A stretch of 64,000 nucleotides of DNA. It comes from CAZKWG01 sp964615375. Its GTDB lineage: Bacteria > Myxococcota_A > UBA796 > CAZKWG01. Positions 7,645-15,651 of the stretch are shown here, piece by piece. The first letter of the stretch is position 1; each line of letters begins with the position of its first letter. Under the pieces are notes generated by a model that had not been told where the DNA came from, did not search any database, and worked only from the letters and a program-made list of their open reading frames with translations. The position numbers and the translations under genes were made by a program. The stretch is from assembly GCA_964615375.1 (NCBI GenBank), contig CAZTOW010000024.1, positions 1 to 64,000 on the forward strand, in the 5' to 3' direction.

Positions 7645-10295
7645 AGGTCCTCGAGACGCGCGTCTACCGCGGCCCCAACCTCTACGGCTACCGGCCCGTC
7701 ATCCGGCTGACGGTGGACCTGGAGGAGCTGGAGGAGTACCCCTCCGACCGCATCCCGCACTTCGTGGACCGCCTCGTCCACCACGTCCCCTCGCTGCACG
7801 ACCACACCTGCAGCTACGGCGTCAAAGGCGGCTTCGTCCGCCGACTGCGCGAGGGCACCTGGATGGGCCACATCCTGGAGCACGTCAGCCTGGAGCTGCA
7901 GTGCCTGGCGGGCACGCCGGTCACCTACGGCAAGTGCCGCTCCACCGGAGAGCCCGGGATCTACCACGTCATCTACTCCTATGACGAGGAGCGGGTGGGC
8001 CTGCGCGCCTCGGACATCGCGCGCAAGCTGCTGCTGAGCCTCCTGCCCGCAGAGCTGCCCAGCGCCTATACCGAGCCCTTCGACTTCCAGAAGGAGCGCG
8101 AGGGCCTGGCCCGCCTGGCCGAGAAGATCGCGCTGGGCCCGTCAACCCGCAGCCTGGTGGACGAGGCCCGCAAGCGCGGCATCCCCTACCTGCGCCTGAA
8201 CGACCAGTCGCTGGTGCAGTTCGGCTGGGGCCGCCACCAGAAGCGCATCCAGGCCACCGTCACCAGCGAGACCCGCCACATCGCCGTGGAGATCGCTCAG
8301 GACAAGGAGCTGACCAACAAGCTGCTCTACGACGCCGGCCTCCCCGTGCCGAAGAGCGAGCTGGTCTACGACGAGGACGAGGCGGTCGAGGCCGCGGAGA
8401 AGATCGGCTACCCCGTCGTGCTGAAGCCCTACAACCTCAGCCACGGGCGCGGGGTCGCCATCGATCTGCGCGACGAGGCCGCCGTCCGCGACGCCCACAA
8501 GAAGGCCGCCGAGCTCTGCGACACCATGCTGGTGGAGACCTTCCTGCCCGGTCGCGACCACCGGGTGCTGGTCATCAACAATCAGATTGTGGCCGTCAGC
8601 GAGCGCGTGCCCGGCCACGTCGTCGGCGACGGCCAGAGCACGATTGGCCAGCTGGTGGAGAAGACCAACCAGGACCCGCGCCGCGGCGTGGGCCACGAGA
8701 ACCTGCTGACCCGTATCGAGATCGACCACCAGGCCGAGCGCCTGCTGGCACTGGCCGGCAAGACCCTGGACAGCGTGCTGGCGAAGGGCGAGGTCTTCTT
8801 CCTGCGCTCGACCGGCAACCTGTCCACCGGCGGCACGGCCATCGACCGCACCGACGTGATCCACCCGGAGAACGCCGAGATCGCCACGCGCGCCGCGGCC
8901 GTCGTCGGCCTGGACATCGCCGGCATCGACCTCATGGCCCCCGACATCAGCAAGCCCGTGCGCGAGACCGGCGGCGGCATCGTGGAGGTCAACGCGGCCC
9001 CCGGCTTCCGCATGCACCTCGCCCCCACCGAGGGCCGCCCGCGCAACGTCGCCGGCCCCGTCCTGGAGATGCTCTTCCCGCCGGGCGCCCAGTCGCGCAT
9101 CCCCATTTTGGCGATCACGGGCACCAACGGCAAGACCACCACCAGCCGCATGGTGGCCCACATCCTCAAGATGTCGGGCAAGCGCGTCGGGCTCACCACC
9201 ACCGACGGCATCTACATCGACGGGCAGCGCTGGCTGAAGGGGGACATGACCGGCCCCTGGAGCGCCCGCGTCGTCCTGCGCGACCCCACCGTGGACGCCG
9301 CCGTGCTGGAGACCGCCCGCGGCGGCATCCTGCGCGAGGGCCTGGGCTTCGACCGCTGCGACGTGGGCTGCGTGCTGAACGTGGGCAACGACCACCTCGG
9401 GTTGCGGGGCGTGAGCACACTAGATGAGCTAGCCTACGTCAAGCGCCTCGTCCTGGAGGTCGTGCGCAAGGACGGCGTGAGCGTCATGAACGCCGACGAC
9501 CCGCTGGTCGTGGCCATGGCCCCCGAGGCGGAGGGCCAGCACCTCTGGTTCACCATGAACCCGAAGAACGAGCACGTCCGCGAGCACATCAAGAACGGCG
9601 GGCTCGCCGCGGTGCTGGAGGACAGCATCAAGGGCCAGATGCTCACCCTCTACCGGGGCGAGCAGCACCTCCCGCTGCTGTGGAGCCACCTCATCCCGGC
9701 CACGCTGGAGGGCAAGGCGATGTTCAACGTCGCCAACGCGCTCGCCGCCGCGGCCGTGGCCTTCGCCGCCGGGGTCTCGCTGGACGCCATCCGCCAGGGC
9801 CTCCGCACCTTCGACACGACCTTCTTCCAAGCCCCCGGGCGCTGCAACGTCTACGACCAGCACCCCTTCCGCGTCATCGTGGACTACGGCCACAACCCGC
9901 CCGCCGTCGCCGCCATGACCGACCTCGTCTCGCGCCTGCGCAAGCGCCGGGCCATCGGCGTGCTGGCCGCCCCCGGCGACCGCCGCGACCAGGACATCCG
10001 CGAGCTCGGCGCCACCGCCGCCCCCGCGTTTGACGTCCTCATCCTGCGCGAGGACGACTGGAAGCGCGGCCGCGAGCCCGGTGAGGTCATCCGCCTGCTG
10101 GAGGAGGGCGCCCGCTCGGTGCGTCCCGACGCCAACCTCCTCCACATCCCCGACGAGCAGATCGCCGTCCAGACCGCGCTCTCCATGGCCGAGCCCGGCG
10201 ACCTGGTCGTCATGTTCGCCGACGAGATCACGCGGACCTGGAAGCAGGTGATCTACTTCGGCCGGGACGAGGTCACGCAGGAAGAGGCGGGTTGA
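7641..10295 (+). CDS. cphA: cyanophycin synthetase
   Basis: An 884-residue enzyme that polymerises Asp and Arg into cyanophycin with ATP, without a ribosome. Domains in order: an N-terminal CphA domain (1-160), ATP-grasp (about 215-475, with GYPVVLKPYNLSHGRG near 255), and a Mur-ligase-like domain with the P-loop GTNGKTT near residue 492 and a C-terminal domain to the end. Length and order match bacterial CphA1, so primer-dependent synthesis with Arg incorporation is expected. It is coupled to cphB upstream by ATGA, and the mtnA start follows 7 nt after its stop. No frameshift is visible. Confidence 0.96.
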   Translation: MKVLETRVYRGPNLYGYRPVIRLTVDLEELEEYPSDRIPHFVDRLVHHVPSLHDHTCSYGVKGGFVRRLREGTWMGHILEHVSLELQCLAGTPVTYGKCRSTGEPGIYHVIYSYDEERVGLRASDIARKLLLSLLPAELPSAYTEPFDFQKEREGLARLAEKIALGPSTRSLVDEARKRGIPYLRLNDQSLVQFGWGRHQKRIQATVTSETRHIAVEIAQDKELTNKLLYDAGLPVPKSELVYDEDEAVEAAEKIGYPVVLKPYNLSHGRGVAIDLRDEAAVRDAHKKAAELCDTMLVETFLPGRDHRVLVINNQIVAVSERVPGHVVGDGQSTIGQLVEKTNQDPRRGVGHENLLTRIEIDHQAERLLALAGKTLDSVLAKGEVFFLRSTGNLSTGGTAIDRTDVIHPENAEIATRAAAVVGLDIAGIDLMAPDISKPVRETGGGIVEVNAAPGFRMHLAPTEGRPRNVAGPVLEMLFPPGAQSRIPILAITGTNGKTTTSRMVAHILKMSGKRVGLTTTDGIYIDGQRWLKGDMTGPWSARVVLRDPTVDAAVLETARGGILREGLGFDRCDVGCVLNVGNDHLGLRGVSTLDELAYVKRLVLEVVRKDGVSVMNADDPLVVAMAPEAEGQHLWFTMNPKNEHVREHIKNGGLAAVLEDSIKGQMLTLYRGEQHLPLLWSHLIPATLEGKAMFNVANALAAAAVAFAAGVSLDAIRQGLRTFDTTFFQAPGRCNVYDQHPFRVIVDYGHNPPAVAAMTDLVSRLRKRRAIGVLAAPGDRRDQDIRELGATAAPAFDVLILREDDWKRGREPGEVIRLLEEGARSVRPDANLLHIPDEQIAVQTALSMAEPGDLVVMFADEITRTWKQVIYFGRDEVTQEEAG
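9420..9432 (+). repeat. CTAG-N5-CTAG motif inside cphA
   Basis: CTAGATGAGCTAG encodes part of Thr-Leu-Asp-Glu-Leu using two rare CTA codons. The 18-nt surrounding sequence recurs with two mismatches on the minus strand at 31336-31348 and is related to motifs at 18029 and 29760. Confidence 0.5.
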
Positions 10296-10302
10296 GAGCC
10301 CG

Positions 10303-11322
10303 GTGAACCCGCTCCGCTCGCTCTCGATCCAGCGCCTGGACGGGCGCCTGCTCCTGCTCGACCAGCGCCTGCTGCCTCAGGAGGAGCGCTGGATCGACTG
10401 CAGCGCGCCACCCGACTGCGTCTCCGCCATCCAGGGCCTCGCGGTGCGCGGGGCGCCGGCCATCGGGGTGGCGGCGGCCCTGTGCCTGGGGTGTCTTGCG
10501 GCGCGAGGGGCCTCCGAGGCTGAGCTGCGGGCGGCGGCGGCGGACCTTCGCGCGGCCCGACCGACGGCGGTGAACCTGATGTTCGCCGTGGACCGGATGC
10601 TGGGGGCGCTCGCGAGCGGGACCGAGGCCCTCGTCGCGGAGAGCGAGGCGATCTGGGCCGAGGACGTCGCCCTGTGTGAGGGCATGGCCGAGCGCGGCGC
10701 GGCGCTGATCCAGGACGGCGAGGGGCTGATCACCCACTGCAACACGGGCGGGCTGGCGACGGCGGGCGTCGGCACCGCGCTGGGCGCCATCCGGCGGGCC
10801 CACGAGCAGGGCAAGCGCGTCCACGTCTTCGTGGACGAGACCCGGCCCCTGCTACAGGGCGGGCGGCTCACGACCTGGGAGCTCCTGCGCCTGGGCGTGC
10901 CCCACACGCTGATCACCGACAGCATGGCGCCGCTGATCCTCCGCGACGGCCGCGCCCAGCGCGCCCTGGTCGGCGCCGACCGCGTGGCGGCCAACGGGGA
11001 CTTCGCCAACAAGGTCGGCACCTACGGGCTGGCCGTGGCCTGCGACTGGCACGGCGTCCCCTTTCACGTCGTCGCGCCCTCTACGACCGTGGACCTGAGC
11101 TGCCCGTCCGGCGCGCACATCCCCATCGAGCAGCGGGCACCCGCGGAGGTTCATGGTGTAACAGGCAGTCATGGTCAGATTCGCTGGGCCCCTGAGGCGA
11201 GCCCGGTCTACAACCCTGCCTTTGATGTCACGCCGGCCCGGCTGGTGAGCTCGCTGGTCCTGGAGGACGCCGTGCTCTCCCGCGAGGCGCTCTCAGCGGG
11301 GGCCCTCGGGAAGCGAGGCTGA
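10303..11322 (+). CDS. mtnA: S-methyl-5-thioribose-1-phosphate isomerase
   Basis: A 339-residue cytoplasmic aldose-ketose isomerase of the methionine salvage pathway, converting methylthioribose 1-phosphate to methylthioribulose 1-phosphate. Catalytic residues are visible: C146 in THCNTGG and D226 in GADRVAANGD. RGAPAIGVAAA and NKVGTYGLA are also family signatures, and separate it from eIF2B regulatory homologues. The start is a GTG 7 nt after cphA stops. A link to cyanophycin is not established; it may simply be co-transcribed. No other mtn genes are in the window. Confidence 0.93.
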   Translation: MNPLRSLSIQRLDGRLLLLDQRLLPQEERWIDCSAPPDCVSAIQGLAVRGAPAIGVAAALCLGCLAARGASEAELRAAAADLRAARPTAVNLMFAVDRMLGALASGTEALVAESEAIWAEDVALCEGMAERGAALIQDGEGLITHCNTGGLATAGVGTALGAIRRAHEQGKRVHVFVDETRPLLQGGRLTTWELLRLGVPHTLITDSMAPLILRDGRAQRALVGADRVAANGDFANKVGTYGLAVACDWHGVPFHVVAPSTTVDLSCPSGAHIPIEQRAPAEVHGVTGSHGQIRWAPEASPVYNPAFDVTPARLVSSLVLEDAVLSREALSAGALGKRG

Positions 11323-11388
11323 CCGGATTTGTCTCGTTCTTGACCTCTCTCTCGCGCGCATGGGAGCGCCGGAGGCCATGATGAGACC

Positions 11389-13611
11389 ATGATGCTTACC
11401 CTGACCCTCCTCCTCGCCCTTGGGACCGCGCACGCCGGACCGGTGGACGTGAGCTCGTGTACCACGACGTTACATGAGCTCTCTCGACGCGAGGTGGACC
11501 CCTGCGTCGAGGCGCTGACCGCGGCCGGCGAGCTCCAGGCGGCCAGCCTCCTGCTGGAGCAGGCCGCCCAGCGTTGGCCCCTGGCCCGCCAGAGCCCGGA
11601 TCGTCTGTACCAGGCGGCGAGGCTCCAGGTGACGCGGAGCCCACCCGACATCGAGGCGGCGAGGGCCCTGCTTCTGCAGATGGTGGATCGCTACGGCCGG
11701 GGCTCCCCGTGGATGCGGGCGCACGCCCTGGCGCCGGATCTCCGCGACACCACCCTCGCCCGCGTCGCGGAGGCGCTCGCCACGCTCGCGACCAACGCCC
11801 ACGAGCTCGGCGACCAGGCGGCGAACGCCCGCGACGAGCAGGCGGCGCAGGCGCGCTACGAGCAGGCCACCACGCTGTACCAACGATACCTCGCCGACTT
11901 CCCCGAGGCCGAGGACTACCGCGAGATCCAAAGCTACCTCGCCACCACGCTCACCCACCTGGGCCGGCTCGCGGAGGCCGAGCAGATCTACCTGGAGCTG
12001 GTCACCGCCGCGGATCACCCCTGGATGGACGCCGCGCGCTGGCAGCTCATGCAGGTCCGGCGCCAGCAGCTCATGGACACCTATGGCGCCGCCGACACGC
12101 TGCCCCCGGACGCCGTCGTCGAGCGCACGGTCACGCTCCCGAGCGGCAAGGAGCGCCCGATCTACGCGCTCAGCCCGGCGCACCAGCGCTTCATCGAGGC
12201 GGCGGACGCGCTGGTCGCCGCGACGTTCACGGACCCCGACTATACGCAGGCGCTGGAGACCTTCCGACCGGCGCTGGCTTACCTCCCCGCGAACATCCTC
12301 TTCGTACACGGCCGCTACAACGAGGCCCGGCCTCGCTTCGAGGAGATCCTGGCCCGCTGGCCCGACCGGGACGAGGCGGCCTACAGCGCCTCCCTCCTCG
12401 TGGACAGCTACGCGGAGGAGGAGGACTACGAGGCGCTGCGATCAGCCATCCGCAGGGTACAAGGCGGATGTACCTTCAAGGACCCGTCGGGACGAGACCC
12501 CTTCCCGGGCCGCCCACCGACCGGGCTGGACGGCCTGGCCTTTCGCGCCGCCCTGGACCTCACGAAGACGGACCGGGCTGCTGCCGCAGAGGCCTTCCTG
12601 CGCTTCACCGAGGAGTATCCAAAGTCAGAGCTGGTGATTGACGCCCTCTACAACGCCGCCAACAGCTACGACATCATCGGCCGCATCGACGAGGCCAACG
12701 CCATCTTCGAGCAGTACGTCCACCTCTACCCCTCCGACGAGCGCTCGCGCTGGCTCATGTTCCGGCTGGCGAACAACCACAGCGCCATCCTGGAGCTCGA
12801 GGCCGCGATCGCGCTGTACGAGCGCATCGTCCATCTCCACCCCGGCTACGCCGACGCGCCCACCGCCCTGTACAACGCCTCCTTCCTTCGCCTCGGCATC
12901 GGGGACGCCGTCGGAGCCGGCCGCGGCCTCGAGCGCTACGCCACCGAGTACCCCGCGCAGCGCGACGCCGAGCAGGTCTTCTTCTGGGCCCACCAGGCCT
13001 GGGAACAGGTGGGACCCGCGGAGCTCATCGCCTTCTACCATCGCTATTTGAAGCGCTACCCCGACCAGAGCCCGGAGCACGTCCTCGAGGCCCGCGCGGC
13101 GCTGGCTCGACTCGCCGACGCCGCCCGGGACCCCCGCGCTGCCCAACGTTGGGAGCAGCTTCGGACCGACGCGCGCCGCCTGGCCGCCGCCGCGCCCCTC
13201 ACCTCCTCCGCCCGATCCCTCGCGGCAGAGGCCGATCTGCACCGCCTGGAACGCCGAGCCCCCAGCCTCGGCCTCGCACAGATCGCCTCCGAGGTCGAAA
13301 CCCTCGAGAGCACCTGGACTGACCTGGAGGCCACCGTCGGCGCGCTGACAGTCCAAGGGGAGGCGCTGATCGCCCGCGGGCAGCTCGCCCCCGGCCGCGC
13401 CGCCCTGGAGCGCGCGCTTACCCTCAGCGCCGAGGCCCGCACCTGGGGCCCCTGGTCTTCCCGCGCCCTCCTCGCCCTCCACCGCGCCTTCCCCGACGAC
13501 TACCCGCCCGACTGGCAGGAGCTCCGCGGCACCTACGACAGCAGCCTCATCGCCACCGCCGGCCCCCTCGACCTCCCTGAACACCCCCTCCTCTCGTCCC
13601 CCACCCTGTAA
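11389..13611 (+). CDS. secreted tetratricopeptide-repeat protein
   Basis: A 740-residue protein with an N-terminal signal peptide (MMLTLTLLLALGTAHAG, likely cut after AHA). The rest is nearly all helical TPR-like repeats, clearest at residues 150-215 (ATTLYQRYLADFPEAEDY, LGRLAEAEQIY) and 385-560 (AEAFLRFTEEYPKSEL, ANAIFEQYVHLYPSDE, AIALYERIVHLHPGYAD). This resembles periplasmic TPR scaffolds and outer-membrane assembly factors of myxobacteria. No catalytic domain is seen and no partner is identifiable. A GGAGG at 11371-11375 precedes the start at 13 nt; an out-of-frame ATGATG lies between them, so the initiating ATG (11389 or 11392) is uncertain. Confidence 0.8.
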   Translation: MMLTLTLLLALGTAHAGPVDVSSCTTTLHELSRREVDPCVEALTAAGELQAASLLLEQAAQRWPLARQSPDRLYQAARLQVTRSPPDIEAARALLLQMVDRYGRGSPWMRAHALAPDLRDTTLARVAEALATLATNAHELGDQAANARDEQAAQARYEQATTLYQRYLADFPEAEDYREIQSYLATTLTHLGRLAEAEQIYLELVTAADHPWMDAARWQLMQVRRQQLMDTYGAADTLPPDAVVERTVTLPSGKERPIYALSPAHQRFIEAADALVAATFTDPDYTQALETFRPALAYLPANILFVHGRYNEARPRFEEILARWPDRDEAAYSASLLVDSYAEEEDYEALRSAIRRVQGGCTFKDPSGRDPFPGRPPTGLDGLAFRAALDLTKTDRAAAAEAFLRFTEEYPKSELVIDALYNAANSYDIIGRIDEANAIFEQYVHLYPSDERSRWLMFRLANNHSAILELEAAIALYERIVHLHPGYADAPTALYNASFLRLGIGDAVGAGRGLERYATEYPAQRDAEQVFFWAHQAWEQVGPAELIAFYHRYLKRYPDQSPEHVLEARAALARLADAARDPRAAQRWEQLRTDARRLAAAAPLTSSARSLAAEADLHRLERRAPSLGLAQIASEVETLESTWTDLEATVGALTVQGEALIARGQLAPGRAALERALTLSAEARTWGPWSSRALLALHRAFPDDYPPDWQELRGTYDSSLIATAGPLDLPEHPLLSSPTL

Positions 13612-13650
13612 GCGCGTTCGATCCGCCCGAACCTGCCAGGAGCTCTCGCC

Positions 13651-13788
13651 CGCGTCGACCTCTGAGCTCTCTGTGTCTCTGTGGTGAACCGCCCGAAAGA
13701 CTATCTGTCAGCCCGAAATCTCGACCAGACTCCCCAGATCCCGAGACAATCAACCACAGAGGGCACAGAGCACACGGAGGTCGACGCG
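13651..13788. repeat. long imperfect inverted repeat with about 36-nt arms
   Basis: The left arm (13651-13685) begins CGCGTCGACCTC and ends CTCTGTGGT. The right arm (13753-13788) is its reverse complement with a few mismatches and one indel, beginning ACCACAGAGG and ending GGTCGACGCG. About 67 nt lie between them. It sits between convergent genes and could fold as a transcript hairpin. Confidence 0.7.
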
Positions 13789-13870
13789 AGAGAGGGCGTG
13801 GCAGGCGGAATTCTCATCGCCGCGCTCGGGGGGAGCTTGGGGGCTTCGCCGTCTGGGCCGGGGGCTGGTG
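13753..13870 (+). repeat. dispersed repeat, copy A
   Basis: The copy starts with a purine-rich ACCACAGAGGGCACAGAG motif. It then contains GTCGACGCGAGAG, TCATCGCCGCGCTCG and GGGGGCTTCGCCGTCTGGG in the same order as copies at 57565-57690 and 63001-63128. Spacing between the blocks is similar in all three. It abuts the 3' end of the membrane-protein gene. Confidence 0.65.
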
Positions 13871-13871
13871 G

Positions 13872-14300
13872 TCAGTCTTCGGCGACCTGGGGAGGTATGG
13901 GGTGCTTCGGCTGCCTGCCCCGGCGGACGCGGTGATAGGCGAGCGCGCCGATCAGGGCCACGGGGAGGACGGTGACGATCAGGATCAGCAGGATGGTCAG
14001 CGGGCCCTCCTCGAAGCCCACGAGGAGCGCGAGGAATCCAGGGGGAGCTACCATGACGGGGGAGAGCAGAAAGGCGACCGAGCCCCAGATGGGACGGCGC
14101 CGGGCAAGATAGAGCGCCACCAAGGTGGGCACCAGCCAGAGGACGATCCAGGCTGCGCAGGCCCACATCAGGACCAGAAAGAAGGCCTCTGCTCCACGCT
14201 CTTGCGCGAAGGCGGTGGGGCTCAGCGCCATGCTCAGCGCCGTCAGGCAGAGCAGGGCCCGCATGTGGCGACGCGGCGTTGTCGTGGTGCTCCAGCGCAT
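13872..14300 (-). CDS. small exported membrane protein, unknown
   Basis: A 142-residue protein. An N-terminal signal peptide (core LLCLTALSMALSPTAFA) is followed by three hydrophobic segments at about residues 42-65, 75-97 and 103-124. The C-terminus is basic, then PQVAED. No family was recognised. The ATG at 14300 has an AGAGAG-like ribosome site; an ATG at 14264 would start closer to the signal core and is an alternative. It is convergent with the TPR gene and isolated from the downstream minus-strand pair. Confidence 0.55.
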   Translation of the reverse strand: MRWSTTTTPRRHMRALLCLTALSMALSPTAFAQERGAEAFFLVLMWACAAWIVLWLVPTLVALYLARRRPIWGSVAFLLSPVMVAPPGFLALLVGFEEGPLTILLILIVTVLPVALIGALAYHRVRRGRQPKHPIPPQVAED

Positions 14301-14372
14301 CACGGGCTCTCTAACGTCCCACCATGGGGCGCTGACGCGCGCAGGGGCCCGCGCAGGGCCAGCTGGTACAGG

Positions 14373-14387
14373 GCGTTACTGTAACGC
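14373..14387. promoter_or_regulatory. perfect palindrome GCGTTAC-T-GTAACGC
   Basis: Seven-bp arms flank a single T in the 121-bp gap between two minus-strand genes. It lies upstream of the gene starting at 14300 and beside an AT-rich patch (14397-14425), so an operator is possible. Too short and T-poor for a terminator. Confidence 0.35.
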
Positions 14388-14421
14388 TCGCAGGCAGTGT
14401 CAGTCATTATTGATTATCTAT

Positions 14422-14838
14422 TTATTCCTCGATCTCGACGGGCTCGCCCTTGGGACCGACCTTCCAGCTGGCTTCGTTCAGGCGGCCGTAGGCGACGAAG
14501 GACTGGCCGTCGGCGGAGACATCGACCTTGTACTGGCCCACCTTGTGCTCGGGGAGCAGGTACAGCTCACGGAAGGGGCCGTCGGGCTCGTTCGGGGTGA
14601 AGGGCTGGGTGGGGTCGGAGGGGGTCCAGGGGGCGGCGAGGTAGACCTCGTGGATCGCGAGGTGGACCTTCTGCTGCTCCTGGATCTCCAGGAGCTGAAA
14701 GTAGACCCGGTAGCCGTCGTAGTCGTTCGAGAAGGAGCCGAGCTTGGAGCCGGCGACCGCGAAGAAATAGAGGAGGCCGAGGCCCAGGATGGGGAGGCTG
14801 ATGCTGAGGGCCAGGATCTTCTTCGTCCGTGGGCTCAT
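14422..14838 (-). CDS. membrane-anchored small protein, unknown
   Basis: A 138-residue protein. It starts with basic MSPRTKK, has one hydrophobic segment (about residues 8-30) that is an anchor or uncleaved signal, then a soluble domain with YRVYFQLLEIQEQQ and a C-terminal KGEPVEIEE. No family was recognised. The true start is the ATG at 14838, which overlaps the stop of the sterol-desaturase-like gene in an ATGA (14835-14838), implying coupled expression. The stop TAA is followed by several more stops in an AT-rich stretch. Confidence 0.6.
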   Translation of the reverse strand: MSPRTKKILALSISLPILGLGLLYFFAVAGSKLGSFSNDYDGYRVYFQLLEIQEQQKVHLAIHEVYLAAPWTPSDPTQPFTPNEPDGPFRELYLLPEHKVGQYKVDVSADGQSFVAYGRLNEASWKVGPKGEPVEIEE

Positions 14839-15578
14839 GAGGTGCCGCCTCCGCCGCGGGTGAGGAGGTGGGAGAGCAGGCCGCGGCGAGGGAGGCCGCG
14901 GACGCCGAGAGGGTAGCGCTCGTCGGCGGGGCGGGCGTGCGTGCCGAAGAGCAGGTCGAGGTAGGGCGCGAGGTTGCCGAAGTTGACGACGCGCTCGGGG
15001 TCCTGGGCGTGGTGAAATCGATGTAACACCGGATCTCCGAACAGGATCCCCAGGGGGCCGAGCGGGAGCGTCACGTTGCTGTGGATCAGCACGGCCCACA
15101 CGCCGCGGAAGACGAGCACGGGCATGACGTCGCCCAGGCTCAGGCCCAGCAGGAAGATGGGGGCGTTGAAGGTGAGCTGGCTCCACAGGCCGTCGAGGGG
15201 GTGCTCGCGGTGGGAGGCCACGAAGTCCAAGACGGGCGCCGAGTGATGCACGGCGTGGAAGCGCCACATCCAGGGGACGGCGTGCGAGAGCCGGTGCCCC
15301 CAGTACAGACCCAGATCGCCGGCCACGAGCGCCAGCGGGACGCGCGCCCACAGCGGCAGGTCGGGGCCCTCCCAGCCGATCCAGCGCTGGAGCTCCGCGT
15401 TGAACGCGAGGAAGAGCCCCATCATCACCAGGTACTGGATGGCGACGAAGCCGAGATCGGTGAGCAGCTCGGGCCGCAGGCGGGACAGGGGCCGCGCCTG
15501 GAAGGCCCACTCCAGGGGTACGATGACGGCCGCGAGGAAGGCGACCCCGACGATCAGATCGAGCACGTGCGCCCACAT
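14835..15578 (-). CDS. sterol desaturase / fatty acid hydroxylase family protein
   Basis: A 247-residue integral membrane di-iron enzyme. The histidine boxes that bind the iron pair are visible: HRLSH (95-99), HAVHH (108-112), SHREH (122-126) and HRFHH in the C-terminal half. The four hydrophobic segments fit the family topology. The substrate (sterol, fatty acid or carotenoid lipid) cannot be told from sequence. I prefer the ATG at 15578 to the GTG at 15587 because the GTG overlaps a predicted -10 box. It is the first gene of a two-gene unit with the small anchored protein. Confidence 0.88.
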   Translation of the reverse strand: MWAHVLDLIVGVAFLAAVIVPLEWAFQARPLSRLRPELLTDLGFVAIQYLVMMGLFLAFNAELQRWIGWEGPDLPLWARVPLALVAGDLGLYWGHRLSHAVPWMWRFHAVHHSAPVLDFVASHREHPLDGLWSQLTFNAPIFLLGLSLGDVMPVLVFRGVWAVLIHSNVTLPLGPLGILFGDPVLHRFHHAQDPERVVNFGNLAPYLDLLFGTHARPADERYPLGVRGLPRRGLLSHLLTRGGGGTS

Positions 15579-15585
15579 GGCTCCC

Positions 15586-15615
15586 ACCCTACGTCCCGTG
15601 AGCCCTGCTGGTCAA
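15586..15615 (-). promoter_or_regulatory. predicted promoter, leaderless-type
   Basis: On the minus strand, TTGACC (15615-15610) and TAGGGT (15591-15586) are 18 nt apart. The -10 ends only 7 nt before the ATG at 15578, so transcription would begin at or next to the start codon. Confidence 0.4.
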
Positions 15616-15651
15616 CCGGCGTCACCGCCCGCGCCGCGATAACGAGATCGC

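Larger units (their letters stand above)
13612..13871. other. intergenic region holding an inverted and a dispersed repeat
   Basis: This is the space between convergent genes. It contains a 138-bp imperfect inverted repeat (13651-13788) and the first copy of the three-copy dispersed repeat. No coding potential was recognised. Confidence 0.6.
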
